From Ascaphus truei (Eukaryota; Chordata; Amphibia; Anura; Ascaphidae): a stretch of DNA of 64,000 nt. Shown piece by piece: positions 36,265 through 48,600 of the stretch (its first letter is position 1; each line of letters opens with the position of its first letter). The notes under the pieces are model-generated. The model was given only the letters and a program-made list of their open reading frames with translations. It was not told where the DNA came from and did not search any database. Made by a program: the position numbers and the translations under genes. The DNA lies in the NCBI GenBank assembly GCA_036426205.1, contig CM071573.1:45289664-45353663 (forward strand). Direction: 5' to 3'.

Positions 36265-36449
36265 CACAGCGCGGTGATCACACACACACAACACAACACA
36301 CCACACACACACACATCACACACACACACACACACACCCACCACACACACACACACACACAGCACACACACAACACACACACACCAGCAGCTCTAACAAC
36401 ACACAACCACACCACACACACACAACACACAACACACAACACACACACA

Positions 36450-36494
<45 letters not shown>

Positions 36495-36583
36495 ACACAC
36501 ACACACACACACACATACACACACACACACACCACAGCAGCTTTACACACACACACACATACACCCACACACACCACAGCAGC

Positions 36584-36638
<55 letters not shown>

Positions 36639-36844
36639 CAGCGGCTCTACACATACACACACACCACAGCAGCTCTAGACACACACACACACACACACAT
36701 CACAGAAGCTCTACACACACACACAAACCACAGCAGCTCTACACACACACAACACAGCAGGGCTACACACACACACACACAGCACAGCAGCTCTACACAC
36801 ACACACTGCTACACACATATGCTACACCCATAAACACTGCTACT

Positions 36845-36877
<33 letters not shown>

Positions 36878-37024
36878 GAGCTCTATACACACACACAGCA
36901 GCTCTACACACACAAAACAGCCGCTCTACACACACACAAACTGCTGCTACGCACACATATTGCTGCACAACACACACACACATTGCTGCTGCTATGCCCA
37001 TACACACACACACGCAAACACACA
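35985..37024. repeat. 1-kb CA array with CAGCAGCTCTACA spacers
   Basis: CA runs are punctuated by CAGCAGCTCTACACAC-type units at irregular spacing. Open frames of up to 280 codons on the plus strand and cysteine/valine-rich frames on the minus are artefacts. Confidence 0.95.
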
Positions 37025-37301
37025 ATCAAAAATGCAGCCACTTACTAAACTTTGCAGACTCTCCTCCCCCCCCCAATTCAACTGAATCTGCTCAGAAAAT
37101 CTCAGTCAGCTCGGGAGGGGGAGGCGTCAACCCGTGGCTGATACTTCCTGACCAATCCCCTGCCCTGTCTCAGAGCTGTTACTTCATTCTGACCAATCCC
37201 CTGTCCTGTCTCAGCTGTTCTGAAAGCGGATTGGCTGGAAATAAACACATTGAAAATTACACATTGCAAGCTGCTAAAATTCCGGGCATTACTGATTGGT
37301 T

Positions 37302-37400
37302 AAAATTTTGGGCATTGTTGAAAACCTTGCTCTCTGATTGGATAATGCCCGGAATTTTAACCAATCAGAGAGCAGGGTTTTCAATAATGCCCGGAATTTT
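37302..37400. repeat. 40-bp inverted repeat, fold-back element end
   Basis: 37302-37341 pairs with 37361-37400 at 36 of 40 positions (GCTCTCTGATTGG / CCAATCAGAGAGC). GGGCATTA and TTTAGCCTATAA (37407-37418) link it to the palindrome at 35710, whose flank carries ATAGGCTAAA at 35839. Confidence 0.85.
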
Positions 37401-37605
37401 ACTGCTTTAGCCTATAATTATGTTTAAAAGCCGAACACCTTATCCACGGCCTCGCCACGGTCATTGCCGCGCTGTGCCTGCACGACTTGGTTTGTGATCA
37501 GATGGAATTATTATTATTTGTGTTGTTGCATTTCAGTGCGTGTCCAGCAGGTGGCGCACTGATTAAAAAAAACACTATGCATTAACGGCATCTGTCTCAT
37601 AACTT

Positions 37606-38307
37606 TTGTACTGTACCATGCATGGCATGGAACATGGTGCTTACTCCTTGCCACACAAGACCGGCTTTGCAGTTATGTATACAATAGGGCCCTTCTCATA
37701 CGGCAGGTTCTGTTCCGTGGCGGCGTTGCCGCAAAGCAAAAATCACGGAAAAGCGGAACTAGCGATTTTCGGCGTCTCTAACCATTCTGCAGATGCGCAG
37801 ACTTGCAGTCCCCTGATCTGCGCATGCACGAACTCTGTCACTCCCCCTTCTGCGCATGCGCAAACTCGGCCGTCCCTCTTCTGCACGTGTGCAGACATGG
37901 CTGCTCCCTTCTCGGTACCCACGTACCCCCTTCTGCCCCCTTCTAGACTCCCACGTGACTGGCTGCAGTGGCCGCAGCTTCTCGTGGGGGCAGACGGGGA
38001 AGTCATGGAAGGTGCAGCATGGGAGGTACAGGGCACATATGGGGGCAAGTTGAGGGCCTTGGCACTTGCATTCCTCTCCTGGCTACAGGTCCTGTTCTCA
38101 TTTCCGTCTACTAAGCGAGGGGCCCCACGGGAGCAAGGGGGGCTATACTTGAGCACCAACTGTTGCAGTGTGTACACTGAGGGGGAATCTATGAGTTGTC
38201 CCTTGGGGGAAGGGGGGAGTACGAATTGCCGGCGGGGGGAGGTACAGGGAGGCATCCGAGTCCGTGGGTACAGTTCCTACAGCCCCATTCTTCTTCATCC
38301 CTACTGA
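37606..38307 (+). other. Unassigned 233-codon open frame in GC-rich DNA
   Basis: This is the longest open frame not made of simple repeat. I recognise no domain or motif. The DNA is GC-rich and overlapped by a 170-codon frame on the other strand. At 37790-37900 it contains three imperfect CTGCGCATGCGCA-based repeats. It begins without a convincing Kozak context and lies among transposons. More likely a chance frame in a repeat than a gene. Confidence 0.2.
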
Positions 38308-38689
38308 GGGCCCCCCACTTGGAGCTCCCAATGGGGGTGGGGTTGTTATATGGAGTAATAGGAGGAGTTATAAGGAGTCTCTGTGAGTTGCTTCCCAGGT
38401 TCCCTGTGCAGATACCTGGAGTTGATGCTTATCCTGGGGATTATGGATATGCAGAGTAAGATATCAAGTTAGTTGAAAATATTGAAAACACATTTCTGAA
38501 ATGGCATATCTTGTCTTATTTCTGGCAGCGTGTTGAGTCACTTTCTATTTTAACACAGAAGCTGCAACATATTTTGTATAAGTAATCTTATTTTTTTAAC
38601 TATCCATCTGGCGACCAAAACATCAGGCTGTCGACTGTCATATGGAACAATAAATACATTATTAGGCAAATTATTGGAAAAAGCAGAGG

Positions 38690-39215
38690 TATGAGATACA
38701 TTATTTGCCTCTGTATTTACCAGGGAAAAATCAATTGAAAAAATAGTGCCGCAGGAGGAAGCCACAACCTCTATATTAATGAACAACTGGTTAACTGAGG
38801 AAGAAGTGCATAGGCGGCTTGATTAAAATTAAAGAAAATAAGGCACCTGGCCCCAATGGCATACATACAAGAGTTCTTGAGGAGTTAAGTTCAGTAATGG
38901 CCAAACAATTACAGTACATTTTATATTCAAGGACTCCATTTCCACAGGCTCAGTACCACAAGATTGGCGTAAAGCAGATGTGGTGCCTATATTTAAAAAG
39001 TGAGCTAGATCACAACCGGGGAATTACTGACCTGTAAGTCTGACTTCAATAGTGGGAAGCTACTTGAAGGTTTAGTACGAGATAACATTCTGGAATACCT
39101 ATTGGAAAACACAATTATTAGTAAGAGTCAGCATGGATTTATGAAGGATAGACCATGCCAAACTAACCTTATCAGTTTCTTTGAGGAGGTAAGTAGGAAT
39201 TTACAGGGTCCCGGA
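38690..39215 (+). pseudogene. CR1-like LINE reverse transcriptase fragment
   Basis: The plus strand reads FASVFTREKS near 38708, then LIKIKENKAPGPNGIHTRVL at about 38820 (the RT entry motif APGPDGI). FKK and VSLTS-type palm sequence follow in shifted frames. From about 39050 it gives GKLLEGLVRDNILEYLLE and SQHGFMKDRPCQTNLISFFEE. This order is that of CR1 reverse transcriptases. It stops before the catalytic YADD, and internal stops and frameshifts make it a fossil. Confidence 0.85.
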
Positions 39216-39732
39216 TTTGTTTCCTACATTTTTTCTCCATGCTGTGATATTTTGTAGCACCAGTTAGGGAATTGTCATTATTTCTCCTATGTTTCATCAT
39301 TTTCATGTTACATTACCACTGTTCCAGTCATTGCAAAGTACTGTACAGTAGGCGTAAGAGCAAATTATTTTAATTGGTGCCAAAGACCAAAGTTCATCAC
39401 ATGAGGAACAATGAGTGTCTTTAGCATCTGGTAGGAGTTTATAAATGTCAGCAATGTGCTTAACGTTTGGTTCCACACAACAATACTGCAGTGCCAATAT
39501 CATAAGCTTACAAATAATTATCATGTGTTGTCAGTGTCTGTGCCATATAGTTATCATTGTTCTATTTGTGTATGTTGTCTGTATAGGTTGATTCATTATA
39601 TTAAGTGGTATACACTTTCTCATTGCCATCAAGAAATAGAAAAGGGCATTTAACACTTGTCCCAAGGAGTGGATGGTAAATTTCTGATGATCACTTAAGA
39701 TTACAATTGCAATTTCGATAATTGTGCTCACA
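39216..39732. other. No recognised element
   Basis: No supported features. Confidence 0.4.
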
Positions 39733-39799
39733 CCATAAATCGCTCACTGTCTGAAAACTTGCAAAATATAATTGTGCAAAATTATCAGCTTTGAGGCTT
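39733..39799 (+). repeat. 67-bp inverted repeat, left member
   Basis: CCATAAATCGCTCACTGTCT... matches the reverse complement of 41916-41982 at 65 of 67 positions, 2.1 kb away. Identity falls away sharply on both sides, as for terminal repeats or two copies of a small MITE. Confidence 0.85.
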
Positions 39800-40096
39800 C
39801 GATAATTTAAAATTAACCAGTGCTACTAATAGTATGTATTATTTTACCACATGCGTGGAACGTGAGAAATGGAGTTCGTTTACTGGCTGAAGATGTGGCC
39901 TTGGGTACCAGAACATGTGATCCCAATGCACTGTTAAAACAGCTCCTACCGCCCCCGTCTGCTATGTACAGTAAATGTATTAGTGGATATGTTCTTATAT
40001 AGACTGGGACACTCCTGAAACCAATATCAGGGAAAACCAATAGCACATGAGGTTGGCTGCACATTCTATTAATTCTTAATAATTAAAAAATAAGAA

Positions 40097-40113
40097 GAGA
40101 GAGAGAGAGAGAC
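40097..40113. repeat. GA microsatellite
   Basis: Short uninterrupted GA run. Confidence 0.9.
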
Positions 40114-40661
40114 AGCATAGAAACTGAGAAGCAGCACTATTTCCCAATAGATCAGCCTTGCTTTCCACTTTCCCATGGTGGAAATGGATTGTAAAAAGAG
40201 CTAATATAATGGCCAATGGTACATCATAAAACTTATCAGGAAAAACTAAATGACCTCTGTCACGTTAAAGGTTAAATTGTGTATGCATAATGGCAACCAA
40301 GAGGTTATCCTTCTTAATAAATGTACTTTTTATCCTGCTTCCCTCTGGCAGTGTCATAAAAAGTTACAGTATCATGGTTTAATTTTCAGGCCATGTAATG
40401 AAACAATTAAGGAAATGCCAGACAACAGTTCTGTTACCTATTGTACCACATGGGAAAGCCTCACTGAGACCAGGCTTTAAAAGGTTATGCACTTTTCTTT
40501 ACCATTACAGATTAGCATGGATTAAAATCATTCCTGTTCTGTACAACTCTTCGTGATTCTATGTATAAATATGTGAACTGCGAAAGTATTCAGCTCTCAT
40601 ATTGTAAGAAGGTAAAGAATTAAACTATGAGAAATAGTAGAAAATCATACAACAGGATTTA

Positions 40662-41137
40662 GGGCCTCATGCAGAGAGCAGCGCTATTTAGAATTGGAGA
40701 GGGGAATAAAATTTAGCTTTATTGGAGAGTTTTTTTCTCCATATGCAGAAAGGGCATAAAACTGCATTTACAATCCTTTCTGCATATGGAGAGTTTCAAC
40801 CAGCGCTATGAGCGCTGTTGAAACTAGTGGGAAAGAAATCGTTTTTTTTTTTTTTTCTCCACCGGCCGCGGAGCGCCAGCTTCATGGTGGAGAGGAAAAA
40901 TGTTGAAAATCGCGCCATTTTTTTGGCGCGAACAGACACTAGATGGCATTCACGGCTCTCTGCATACGGCCGTTTTAAACACTGGAGAGATTAGGATCTC
41001 TCCAGCCGCGCGGCGAGTTTCAAGAAAAAAAAAAAATTGGCGCTTTTTTTAAAACTTGCCATTATCTGCCTTTCTCAAGGCAGAATTCGCCAAAACTTGC
41101 TGCTTTCCCTGTTAGCGCTGCTCTCTGCATGAGGCCC
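40662..41137. mobile_element. PIF/Harbinger-like MITE, complete, 476 bp
   Basis: Perfect 25-bp terminal inverted repeats start GGGCCTCATGCAGAGAGCAG. They are flanked by TTA on both sides (40659-40661, 41138-41140), the TWA target duplication of PIF/Harbinger. The body has no transposase. The intact ends and duplication suggest a fairly recent insertion. The terminus resembles those of copies A, B and C. Confidence 0.9.
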
Positions 41138-41915
41138 TTAGTCTTATGTATAGGGTTTCTGTTTTGTTTCTTTTGATTTTATACACTGTCTCTAATTTTA
41201 TTGTCTAATTGATTGTTATTGTGTATTATTATGTGATTGTATCCACTGTATGTAATTCGGTAACTTTTTTGTTCTGTACAAGTACTTTTGTTATATGAAA
41301 TCTTACATTTAATCATACTGAGCTTTAATTGAACCTACAGTTTTACCTTTGAAGGTATTGCCCTAATTTGCAAGCATGTTTTGTTGAATTGGGTTTTTGT
41401 TCATTTGTATATACTTCTGGGGGGTAGTCGCAAGGTGTAACCCCTTAAATGAATCCTGGAAGTGGTGTGTAGCGTGAGGGTTTTGGAGTGTGTGTTCATT
41501 TGTAGTACTCTGCGGGGAGGCGAGTGAGGCAACTGGGCGGTCACTTGTTAACTTGTCATTGTATTTTCTATTTAATTCATTTTTGCACCTTTTGTTGTAA
41601 TTATATTGGGATTATTTGCTCCATACAAGCTTGGATCTTCATGATCTGATAGCCGCAATAAAAAAAAGAACAGGAAACATTTAGTCCTCTCTAAGCATGA
41701 TGGACACTTTTTCTTATTTAGACTAACTAAGACTGGCCTGGTTAGGAGCAATGCCACAGGGTGCACATGATGTCCCAGGTGTGTGCAATTATACTCCGTG
41801 CTGGAAGCAAAGGAAGATCAGCACAGCGGCTTCAGACCTTAACATGAGCCCAAACTAGTACGGAGCTGCGCCATACTTTGTTTTTCAATTCTGCTTTCTT
41901 GTGAAACTTTTAACC
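41138..41915. other. No recognised element
   Basis: No supported feature besides lying inside the 67-bp inverted repeat pair. Confidence 0.4.
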
Positions 41916-41982
41916 AAGCCTCAAAGCTGATAATTTTGCACAATTAGATTTTGCAAGCTTTCAGACAGTGAGCGATTTATGG
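41916..41982 (-). repeat. 67-bp inverted repeat, right member
   Basis: Partner of 39733-39799, two mismatches. Confidence 0.85.
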
Positions 41983-42497
41983 TTCTTTTTATAAATTGAG
42001 CATTGAGCAAATATGAGAGCAGGGAGAGAGAGAGAAAGAGAGAAGGGAGTGTGTGAGAGGGGGAGGGGGGACATGCAGGGACACCGTGGGGGTGGGGGGG
42101 GGGGGTTTGGTCGCTACTCCTCCCTCTTGCTAAAAAACCCGGGGGCCCCCAGGTGGAGACTCTAGCCTAAGAAAAGCTGTCGGCTGCCAGGCACATATGG
42201 AGTTTTGTAAATAAATATATATGCAAACTGGGAAGGGAAATGTATAAGTGTTTTTACTTTATTGCAGGGTAGATTTCTCAGTGGGACTGCACCTATAGCA
42301 TCATATCTGTGCTAACATTGAGGCACAGCTGCACAATTTATTGTAAATAATGCATTATACTGTACACCGTTCATCAATTACTCCATTAGGACATTTCATT
42401 TCTGGCTCATTAGCTTTTCAGGCAACAACTTAAAAGGAGATATCTGCTCACAACATGTCGCTTTCAATTATGGTTATGAGACCCTTATCCATTAACC

Positions 42498-42679
42498 CTG
42501 GGGTTGTCAACTCCAGTCCTCAAGCCTCCCCCCAACATATCAGATTTTCAGATTATCCCAGCTTCAGCACAGATGGTTCAATCAGTGACTCATTCTACTT
42601 AGACACCTGTGCTGAAGTAGGAGTATCCTGAAAACCTAACCTGTGTGTGGCGCTTGAGGACTGGAGTTGCTCACCCCGG
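42498..42679. mobile_element. hAT-like MITE, 182 bp
   Basis: CAACTCCAGTCCTCAAG near the left and CTTGAGGACTGGAGTTG near the right are perfect inverted sub-terminal repeats. The ends CTGGGG and CCCCGG are flanked by CATTAACC (42490-42497) and GATTAACC (42680-42687), an 8-bp duplication with one change. TTCAGCACAG...CTGTGCTGAAG forms an inner stem. Confidence 0.88.
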
Positions 42680-42687
42680 GATTAACC

Positions 42688-43631
42688 TATTGCTGCAATT
42701 GAGACAAGCAATGCACTGCTAGCCCCTCTGGCTGGAAATGGCTAAGCTTCTGTTATCTCTGCCTTGCATGCCTCATTTAAGCAAGTTTTGCTACAATGCA
42801 CAATGGTTATAAAAATATAAAGGCATAATCTTTATTATACATGCAATGATAGTGTGACTGGTCTCGCCTCTAAATCAGAGCACGCAACATGTCATGTAAG
42901 GCCTTTGCTGTCCATAAAAGTGACCCACTTTAGATTATGCATTCACATGACAGGTACAGGAAGTGGAAGTGGAAGGACCTATCTTCTGTTTGGATTGGGC
43001 TGACCATTCCGTTGCAGTGGTCAGCCCGATCACCCCTTTGACAATTGGTACTACGTAATAATGACAGTGAAAATGTTAGGTTAAAGTTTGTGCTATTAGG
43101 AGATCAGTATTTTGTTCCATTTCCTACCCTTTGTCTGTGACCTGGATCGTGAAGCAGCAATACCCCCTACAATGCATCATTCATATTATGGTGCTGCCTT
43201 GTTCCCCAAGCAGAAGCCTCTTTGTGGGGTTTTGTCCCTAAAATTCTAAAAGATGAATTGATATCTTCCATTGTTATTTGGCTTTTGTGGATTGTTTGGC
43301 GATGCATGCTGTTTCCTTTATTTCATCCCTGATACCCTGAGAGGTTTGTATATTAGAAGGTCCGTATAGGGGTCCAAATAGACAAAAAGCAAACATTGAC
43401 ACACTGTGAGTGCTCATTTTCATGTTATTACCCAGAATCCCTGGCTGCAGTGAAAGCATTGTATGCTAAGAGATAATGGGGAAAGGCAGGGTTGTGGGCC
43501 TGTCTGAGATGTGGATTTGCTCACAAGTGATATTTTTATTTGCTGCATTAGAAGTAGAAGATGGTGCTTCTTTGGGCTCTGAATTTCAGGAATAGAAATT
43601 GCCTTGAAGACACCAAAAACAGAGTCAGAGT
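42688..43631. other. No recognised element
   Basis: No supported feature. Confidence 0.4.
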
Positions 43632-44690
43632 TTTTTTTTTTTTAAACATATTTTGTATCTATTTGACAAAAAAACTGGGTTGGGGTACAGAAAATAAAAG
43701 TAGGATGGGAGGGGGGAGGAGAGGGGGGGGGGGAACCACCAAATATGACACCAGTATTGTAATCATATTGACAGACAATAACAATAATCACATCAACCCA
43801 AATCTTTCCACATTTCTCTCCATTTTAGAAGCTCTGGCCCTCATACCAGTCTTAAAAAAAATCATAGACTCTCCCTAATATTCCAGGGTTCCCATACCTT
43901 ATGAAAATTCCTAGATTTATCCCTTACAAATGCTGTTAATCTCTCCATTGTTTGAACCTCATCTACAGTACTCTCTGTATGATATCCCTCCTGGAAGGAG
44001 CTTGCGTCTTGCTGCAGTCAAAATATGTACTAATAGTTTGCCTGTTTTTCGGTTCATATTCATTAATGGTTTCCCCAGAACCATTGTCAATGGTTCCAGA
44101 GGAATCCTTATCTCAATAGGTTCTCCGATTTAGATTCTGCACCATAACCCAAACCCAAACCTGTATTTTCGGGCAAAACCACCAGATAGGTGCCATATCC
44201 CCCACCCCTCTACAACTTCTCCAACATAGATTCGTGGACCAAGGAAAAATCTGCTTCCATCTCTGGGGGGGTAAGATACTGTAACATCTAAACATAATTT
44301 TTAGATATTTTCCTTTGTTATTGTACATATAGATGTATTCTGTATATCTGGAGATTCTGAGCCCATTGCTCCATATATCTATGGGTGTAGGAAATATTAG
44401 TATCTAGGGGAGTCAGATCCTGGTATAAAAAAGAAACAAGACCCCTTTGATATTTTCCATCTCTTCACAACTCCTCTAAAACCGTACACTTTAGAAAAAT
44501 TCCACAGGGGGAAAACTGCTTAATAGAATGGCAAAACTCGAAAAAGAGAACTTCTGACAAGATTCTCCAAAATTCTTCAGCTTATTCTTAGAAAGTAAAT
44601 CACCAATGTCTTTGATATTTTTGGACCTCCACAAATCGAAATCACTAGTGTGCCAACCTGGGCCAAATTCCGGGTTTCAAAAAGAGGGAT
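43632..44690 (-). pseudogene. L1-like ORF2 C-terminus and 3' UTR (segment 2 of split L1)
   Basis: L1 ORF2 encodes endonuclease, reverse transcriptase and a C-terminal cysteine motif. Minus strand from 44690 reads NPEFGPGWHTSDFDLWRSKN in a shifted frame. Near 44290-44130 it reads FRCYSILPPQRWKQIFP, then CWRS-CRGVGDMAPIWWFCPKIQ, the CxxC-HxxxC-type C-terminal region, with the histidine replaced by proline. A G/C-rich tract (43705-43735) and a poly-T run (43632-43643, poly-A on the L1 strand) mark the 3' end. It continues segment 1 at 48336 across a later insertion. Confidence 0.82.
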
Positions 44691-45287
44691 ACAGTGGCGG
44701 CCGACCTGAGTCTAAATTGGCTAGATCCGCGGCTCTCAGATTAGGTGCGTCTTTTGTTTTGTTTTTTGTCCGGAGTGAATTTTTTTTTTTTGGTCCGGAA
44801 TGAATTGCGTTATTTTAGCGCTCGTGATATTAGCATTTTATTCTCGCTGTCTGCAATACTGCAATGCCGTGTAAAAACTCAGGGGGGCGTTTGCGAGCTG
44901 TTGTCTTGGAAGTCTAATACCTTCGCGGTTCAACCTACGTCAGTACACAGTCTGTGTGTGGGCACGCAGTAATTCTAAATTTGCATATTTAAAGTATACA
45001 TGCATTTGCAGTGCTGTGCTGTACAGTATGTCTCATTTGAAAATTGTTGAAACGCATAGGCGTGTACAGTACTGTAACAGTGTCACATTTCGGCATATAC
45101 AGCGCTCTCCCCTCGCTCAGGATAATTAACTGCACTGCAGGGTATTTCAACTTCTTATCTTCTCTACAATGCAGTACATCTCTCCCACACCATTCCTTTG
45201 AACGTGTGTCTGGTTTCAATCACATTCCTGCTTCACAGCAGGTGATTACTGCGCATGCGCCTGTAACTTCGCCCACCACTGCTTGCT

Positions 45288-46940
45288 TGAGTGAGTGACC
45301 AAAAAAAACAAAACATTTTTTTTATTCTAATTTTTTTTTCTCCACAAGCCTGCAAAAACTATTTTGATACTGTATTACAATATTCAATCTGTGCTGTAGC
45401 TTTTGACTGCGACCCTGTGCGTTTGACTACACATGGTTGATTTGTGTGCTTTTTACATACTGTATTTGGGGGTGTAGGGATCATATTATTAAGATGAACT
45501 GCCTTTTGAAATTAAAGTATGTTATTATCTTTGAACTTCATGCAGCTGTACCCTGTAGCCCCCTCCCCCACGAACACACACAAGGCTCGCTCAAGGATTT
45601 GAAACTCCACAGAGTCATTAATTTTCTGAAGCTTGACATTGTGTTCTTAATCCGTCCATAGCCGAGCGTCAGCCACCTCACTGCGCTTGCGTGTAATCCT
45701 CTTTGAGATGGGAGCTAGCTGATTACTGCGCATGGCTCACCCAACCCCCCCAACCCTTTGAGGCTTTGTTTACGGTAACGCTTTGGAAACTCCCTTCTCG
45801 AATTTGATATGTAAATCTGATTAATACAGCATTGTGAGAATTGAGAGTTAAAAAAACCATTAATTGATTCATGTTGTTTTGTCATTCATTCTATTTCTTT
45901 GGTGTACTGTAGGTGTGGGGGGGGGTGGGAGGGGGCGTCAATGATTAGGATTAGGAGGAATGTAAATAAATATTTATTTTACCAGGAACAAAAAAAATAA
46001 ATATAAAACACTTGCCATTGTGTTTTTAATCAGTCCCTAGCAGAGCATCACCTCTCTATGCGCCTGTATGTTTGAGTGAGTGACCAAAAAAAAAAAAATT
46101 TTATTATAATTTTTTAATTGTCATTTTCTCCACAAGCCTGCAAAAACAATCTTGATATTACGATATTCAATCTGTGCTGTAAGCTTTTGACTGAGACCCT
46201 GTAAGTTTCACTGCACATGGTAGATTTGTGTGCTTTTTATGTACTGTATTTGGGGGTGTAGGGATCAAATTATTATGATGAACTGCCTTTTGAAATTACT
46301 GTACTGTATGTAATTTCTTTGAACTGCTGCACAGCTAATCCTTCATGCAGCCCCCTCCCCCACGTACACACACAAGGCTCGCTCAAGGTTTTGAAACTCT
46401 TATCGACAGACACCCCCACAGTCATTAATTTTCTGAAGCTAGTCATTGTGTTTTTAATCCGTCCCTAGCCGAGCTAAAAAGCCTGCGTGTAATCCTCTTT
46501 GAGATGGGAGCTAGCTGATTACTGTGCATGACTCACCCAACCCCCCCCTCCACAGAGTCATTAATTTTCTGAAGCTAGTCATTGTGTTTTTAATCCGTCC
46601 CTAGCCGAGCTAAAAAGCCTCACTGCGCCTGCGTGTAATCCTCTTTGAGATGGGAGCTAGCTGATTACTGCGCATGACTCACCCAACCCCCACCCCCCCA
46701 ACCCTTTGAGGGTTTGGAAAATCCCTTCTCGAATTTGAAATGTAAATCTGATTTGCACAGCATTGTGAGAATTGAGAGTTAAAAAAAAAATTAACTGATT
46801 CATGTTGTTTTGTCATTCATTCTTTTTCTTTGGTGTACTGTAGGTGGGCGGGGGGGTTGTTGTCAATGATTATGATTAGCAGGAATGTAAATAAATATTT
46901 ATTTTATTTTATCAGGAACCAAAAAATACAAATATAAAAA
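45288..46940 (+). repeat. Direct duplication within the 3.6-kb element
   Basis: 45288-46010 and 46074-46940 are diverged direct copies (GAGTGAGTGACCAAAAAA, CTCCACAAGCCTGCAAAAAC, TTTGGGGGTGTAGGGATCA). The second copy contains an extra tandem step of 136 bp (46421-46556, 46557-46692) beginning GTCATTAATTTTCTGAAGC. Confidence 0.88.
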
Positions 46941-47492
46941 TAATCATGAATAATACATAATGCAGTCTTTATTAAGTTCTTCTGACAGATTGAAATTGGA
47001 TAAACATTTATAAAACATTTATAAAACATGGATAAAAATGATTAATGCAAATTTATAATAATATTATATTATAAATAAATAATAATGTAATTTAGTAATT
47101 TACTGGTTCTGTATAGAAGACATGTATGTACTGTAATACATGTGGAATAAATGCATACTTTTTATTTTTTCGGGTTTATATACTGTATATAAAAAAGTAT
47201 TGTATACTGTACGGTCGGAAAACATCAGCATACTGTTTCAGGTATTCTATCCTAATCAATAACAACGGCCACTAAACTGTAGACTCCAGTACGTGGTTTT
47301 TTAAATCCGATTCAGCAATGTGCAGGCATTGTTACACAAAGCGATATTACTGTATCCATCGAAATCCCTCCATTAGCCGTTTTCTTTTCTGAGGAAAAAC
47401 AAATAGAAAAGTTTTACTGTAATGGTCAGTCCCCTAAAGAAGTTCCCAGTCAGTCCCACCAATAATTTTCTCGGGGGGCGTCTCCTGTTCAC

Positions 47493-47510
47493 ATGCGCAT
47501 GCGCATGCGC
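47493..47510. repeat. ATGCGC alternating tract
   Basis: Three ATGCGC units, alternating purine-pyrimidine, with another at 47559. This could adopt Z-DNA; no function implied. Confidence 0.6.
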
Positions 47511-48600
47511 CTACCGTCGATGTAATGACACGCATATGCGTTTCAAGAAGGTTCCAATGCGCATGCGCCTAGCGTTCCGCCCATTGTCCAGTATCTGCAG
47601 TACAGTAATGTAGAAGCCGTTCAGCCAATGATATTGCTTACAGGAGAATCGCTTGACTTTTGAATCGCACCGATATTGATATTTTCAAAATAAAAAAATA
47701 CGGCAACATTACTCACCATAGAATTTCCAAATCAGCTGGCGCCGGCGCAGGGCCACTGCCAGTCCAGTATTCTTGATCAGACACGTTGACAGTTGGCAGC
47801 AGGACTACTACACCTGTAGAGGCTGGAAATCGCTTAGGTACATGCAAGCTTGCTCCAAACTGCACACAAAATCCGGCTCAGGCTGCAGGTATACGTGCGT
47901 GGACACCCAGCAAGGGTTGTCACTGACAGTGGGACCGTTATTGGAAGCCGGTGCTGGTGCGAAAGGTCGTGTTAAAACCAACTAAGAAAAGCCTAAATTG
48001 ATACATTATTGTAACCTCTTCCTTCAGTCTCAAGGCCAATTTACAATAGCACACTGTGGTATCTTTTTTAAACAAAACACCTTCAAGTCGACACATTACT
48101 GAAGCGCATGCGTATTACAATTCATGAATATCTGCCATCTGGCGGACACGCAAAGAATTGCAACCTATTAAATCCGAACCATTCTCAATAAACGCATTAA
48201 CCGCGCATGACCCGTGCTTGACCCACGGCTGAGAACGCAACATGGATGCGGCATGCACCCGGTGAAGTGCGTCGCATTCGGAAAAAAATCCAGGAAAATG
48301 CGGTGATGTTTTAGAATAAACGGGGCCGCAGCTGTAAGACTCAATGGTTATGAAATTATCTGATAATATGCTTTAACCCGTTGCCAGATCTTATGTGTAA
48401 AGGGTAAGTGTAAATCTTACTACCGTGGAGTCAAAATTACCAGGCATGGATTATTTAGCAATCTTTTCTTTCCATAAAAGAGCTGGAAGTGTCACTGTAC
48501 TATTAAATGTGCTTTCTAAATACATCCATCTATACTGATTTGTCTAGGAGTGCCAAAAGATAACCTCCTTCAGATGAGACAACAGATAGTATTTCTTAAT

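Larger units (their letters stand above)
44692..48334. mobile_element. 3.6-kb non-autonomous DNA element inserted in L1
   Basis: L1 ORF2 sequence on either side joins when 44692-48334 and one TA are removed. TA flanks are at 44690-44691 and 48335-48336. The ends CAGTGGCGGCC and GGCCGCAGCTG are short, imperfect inverted termini. TA target duplication fits the Tc1/mariner/pogo superfamily, but no transposase frame is present and the length is unusual. The body holds a direct duplication of about 790 bp and a nested 136-bp tandem duplication. Confidence 0.7.

Noticed and set aside
35991..36833. 280-codon open frame of Thr/His repeats, with Cys/Val-rich frames opposite
   Set aside because: Entirely the CA microsatellite; no coding evidence.
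36166..36900. CRISPR-like array from regularly recurring CAGCAGCTCTACACA
   Set aside because: Spacing is irregular, spacers are CA repeats and the genome is eukaryotic.
37606..38307. 233-codon open frame as a gene
   Set aside because: No domain, GC-rich repeat context, a long frame on the opposite strand, and no conserved start or splice evidence.
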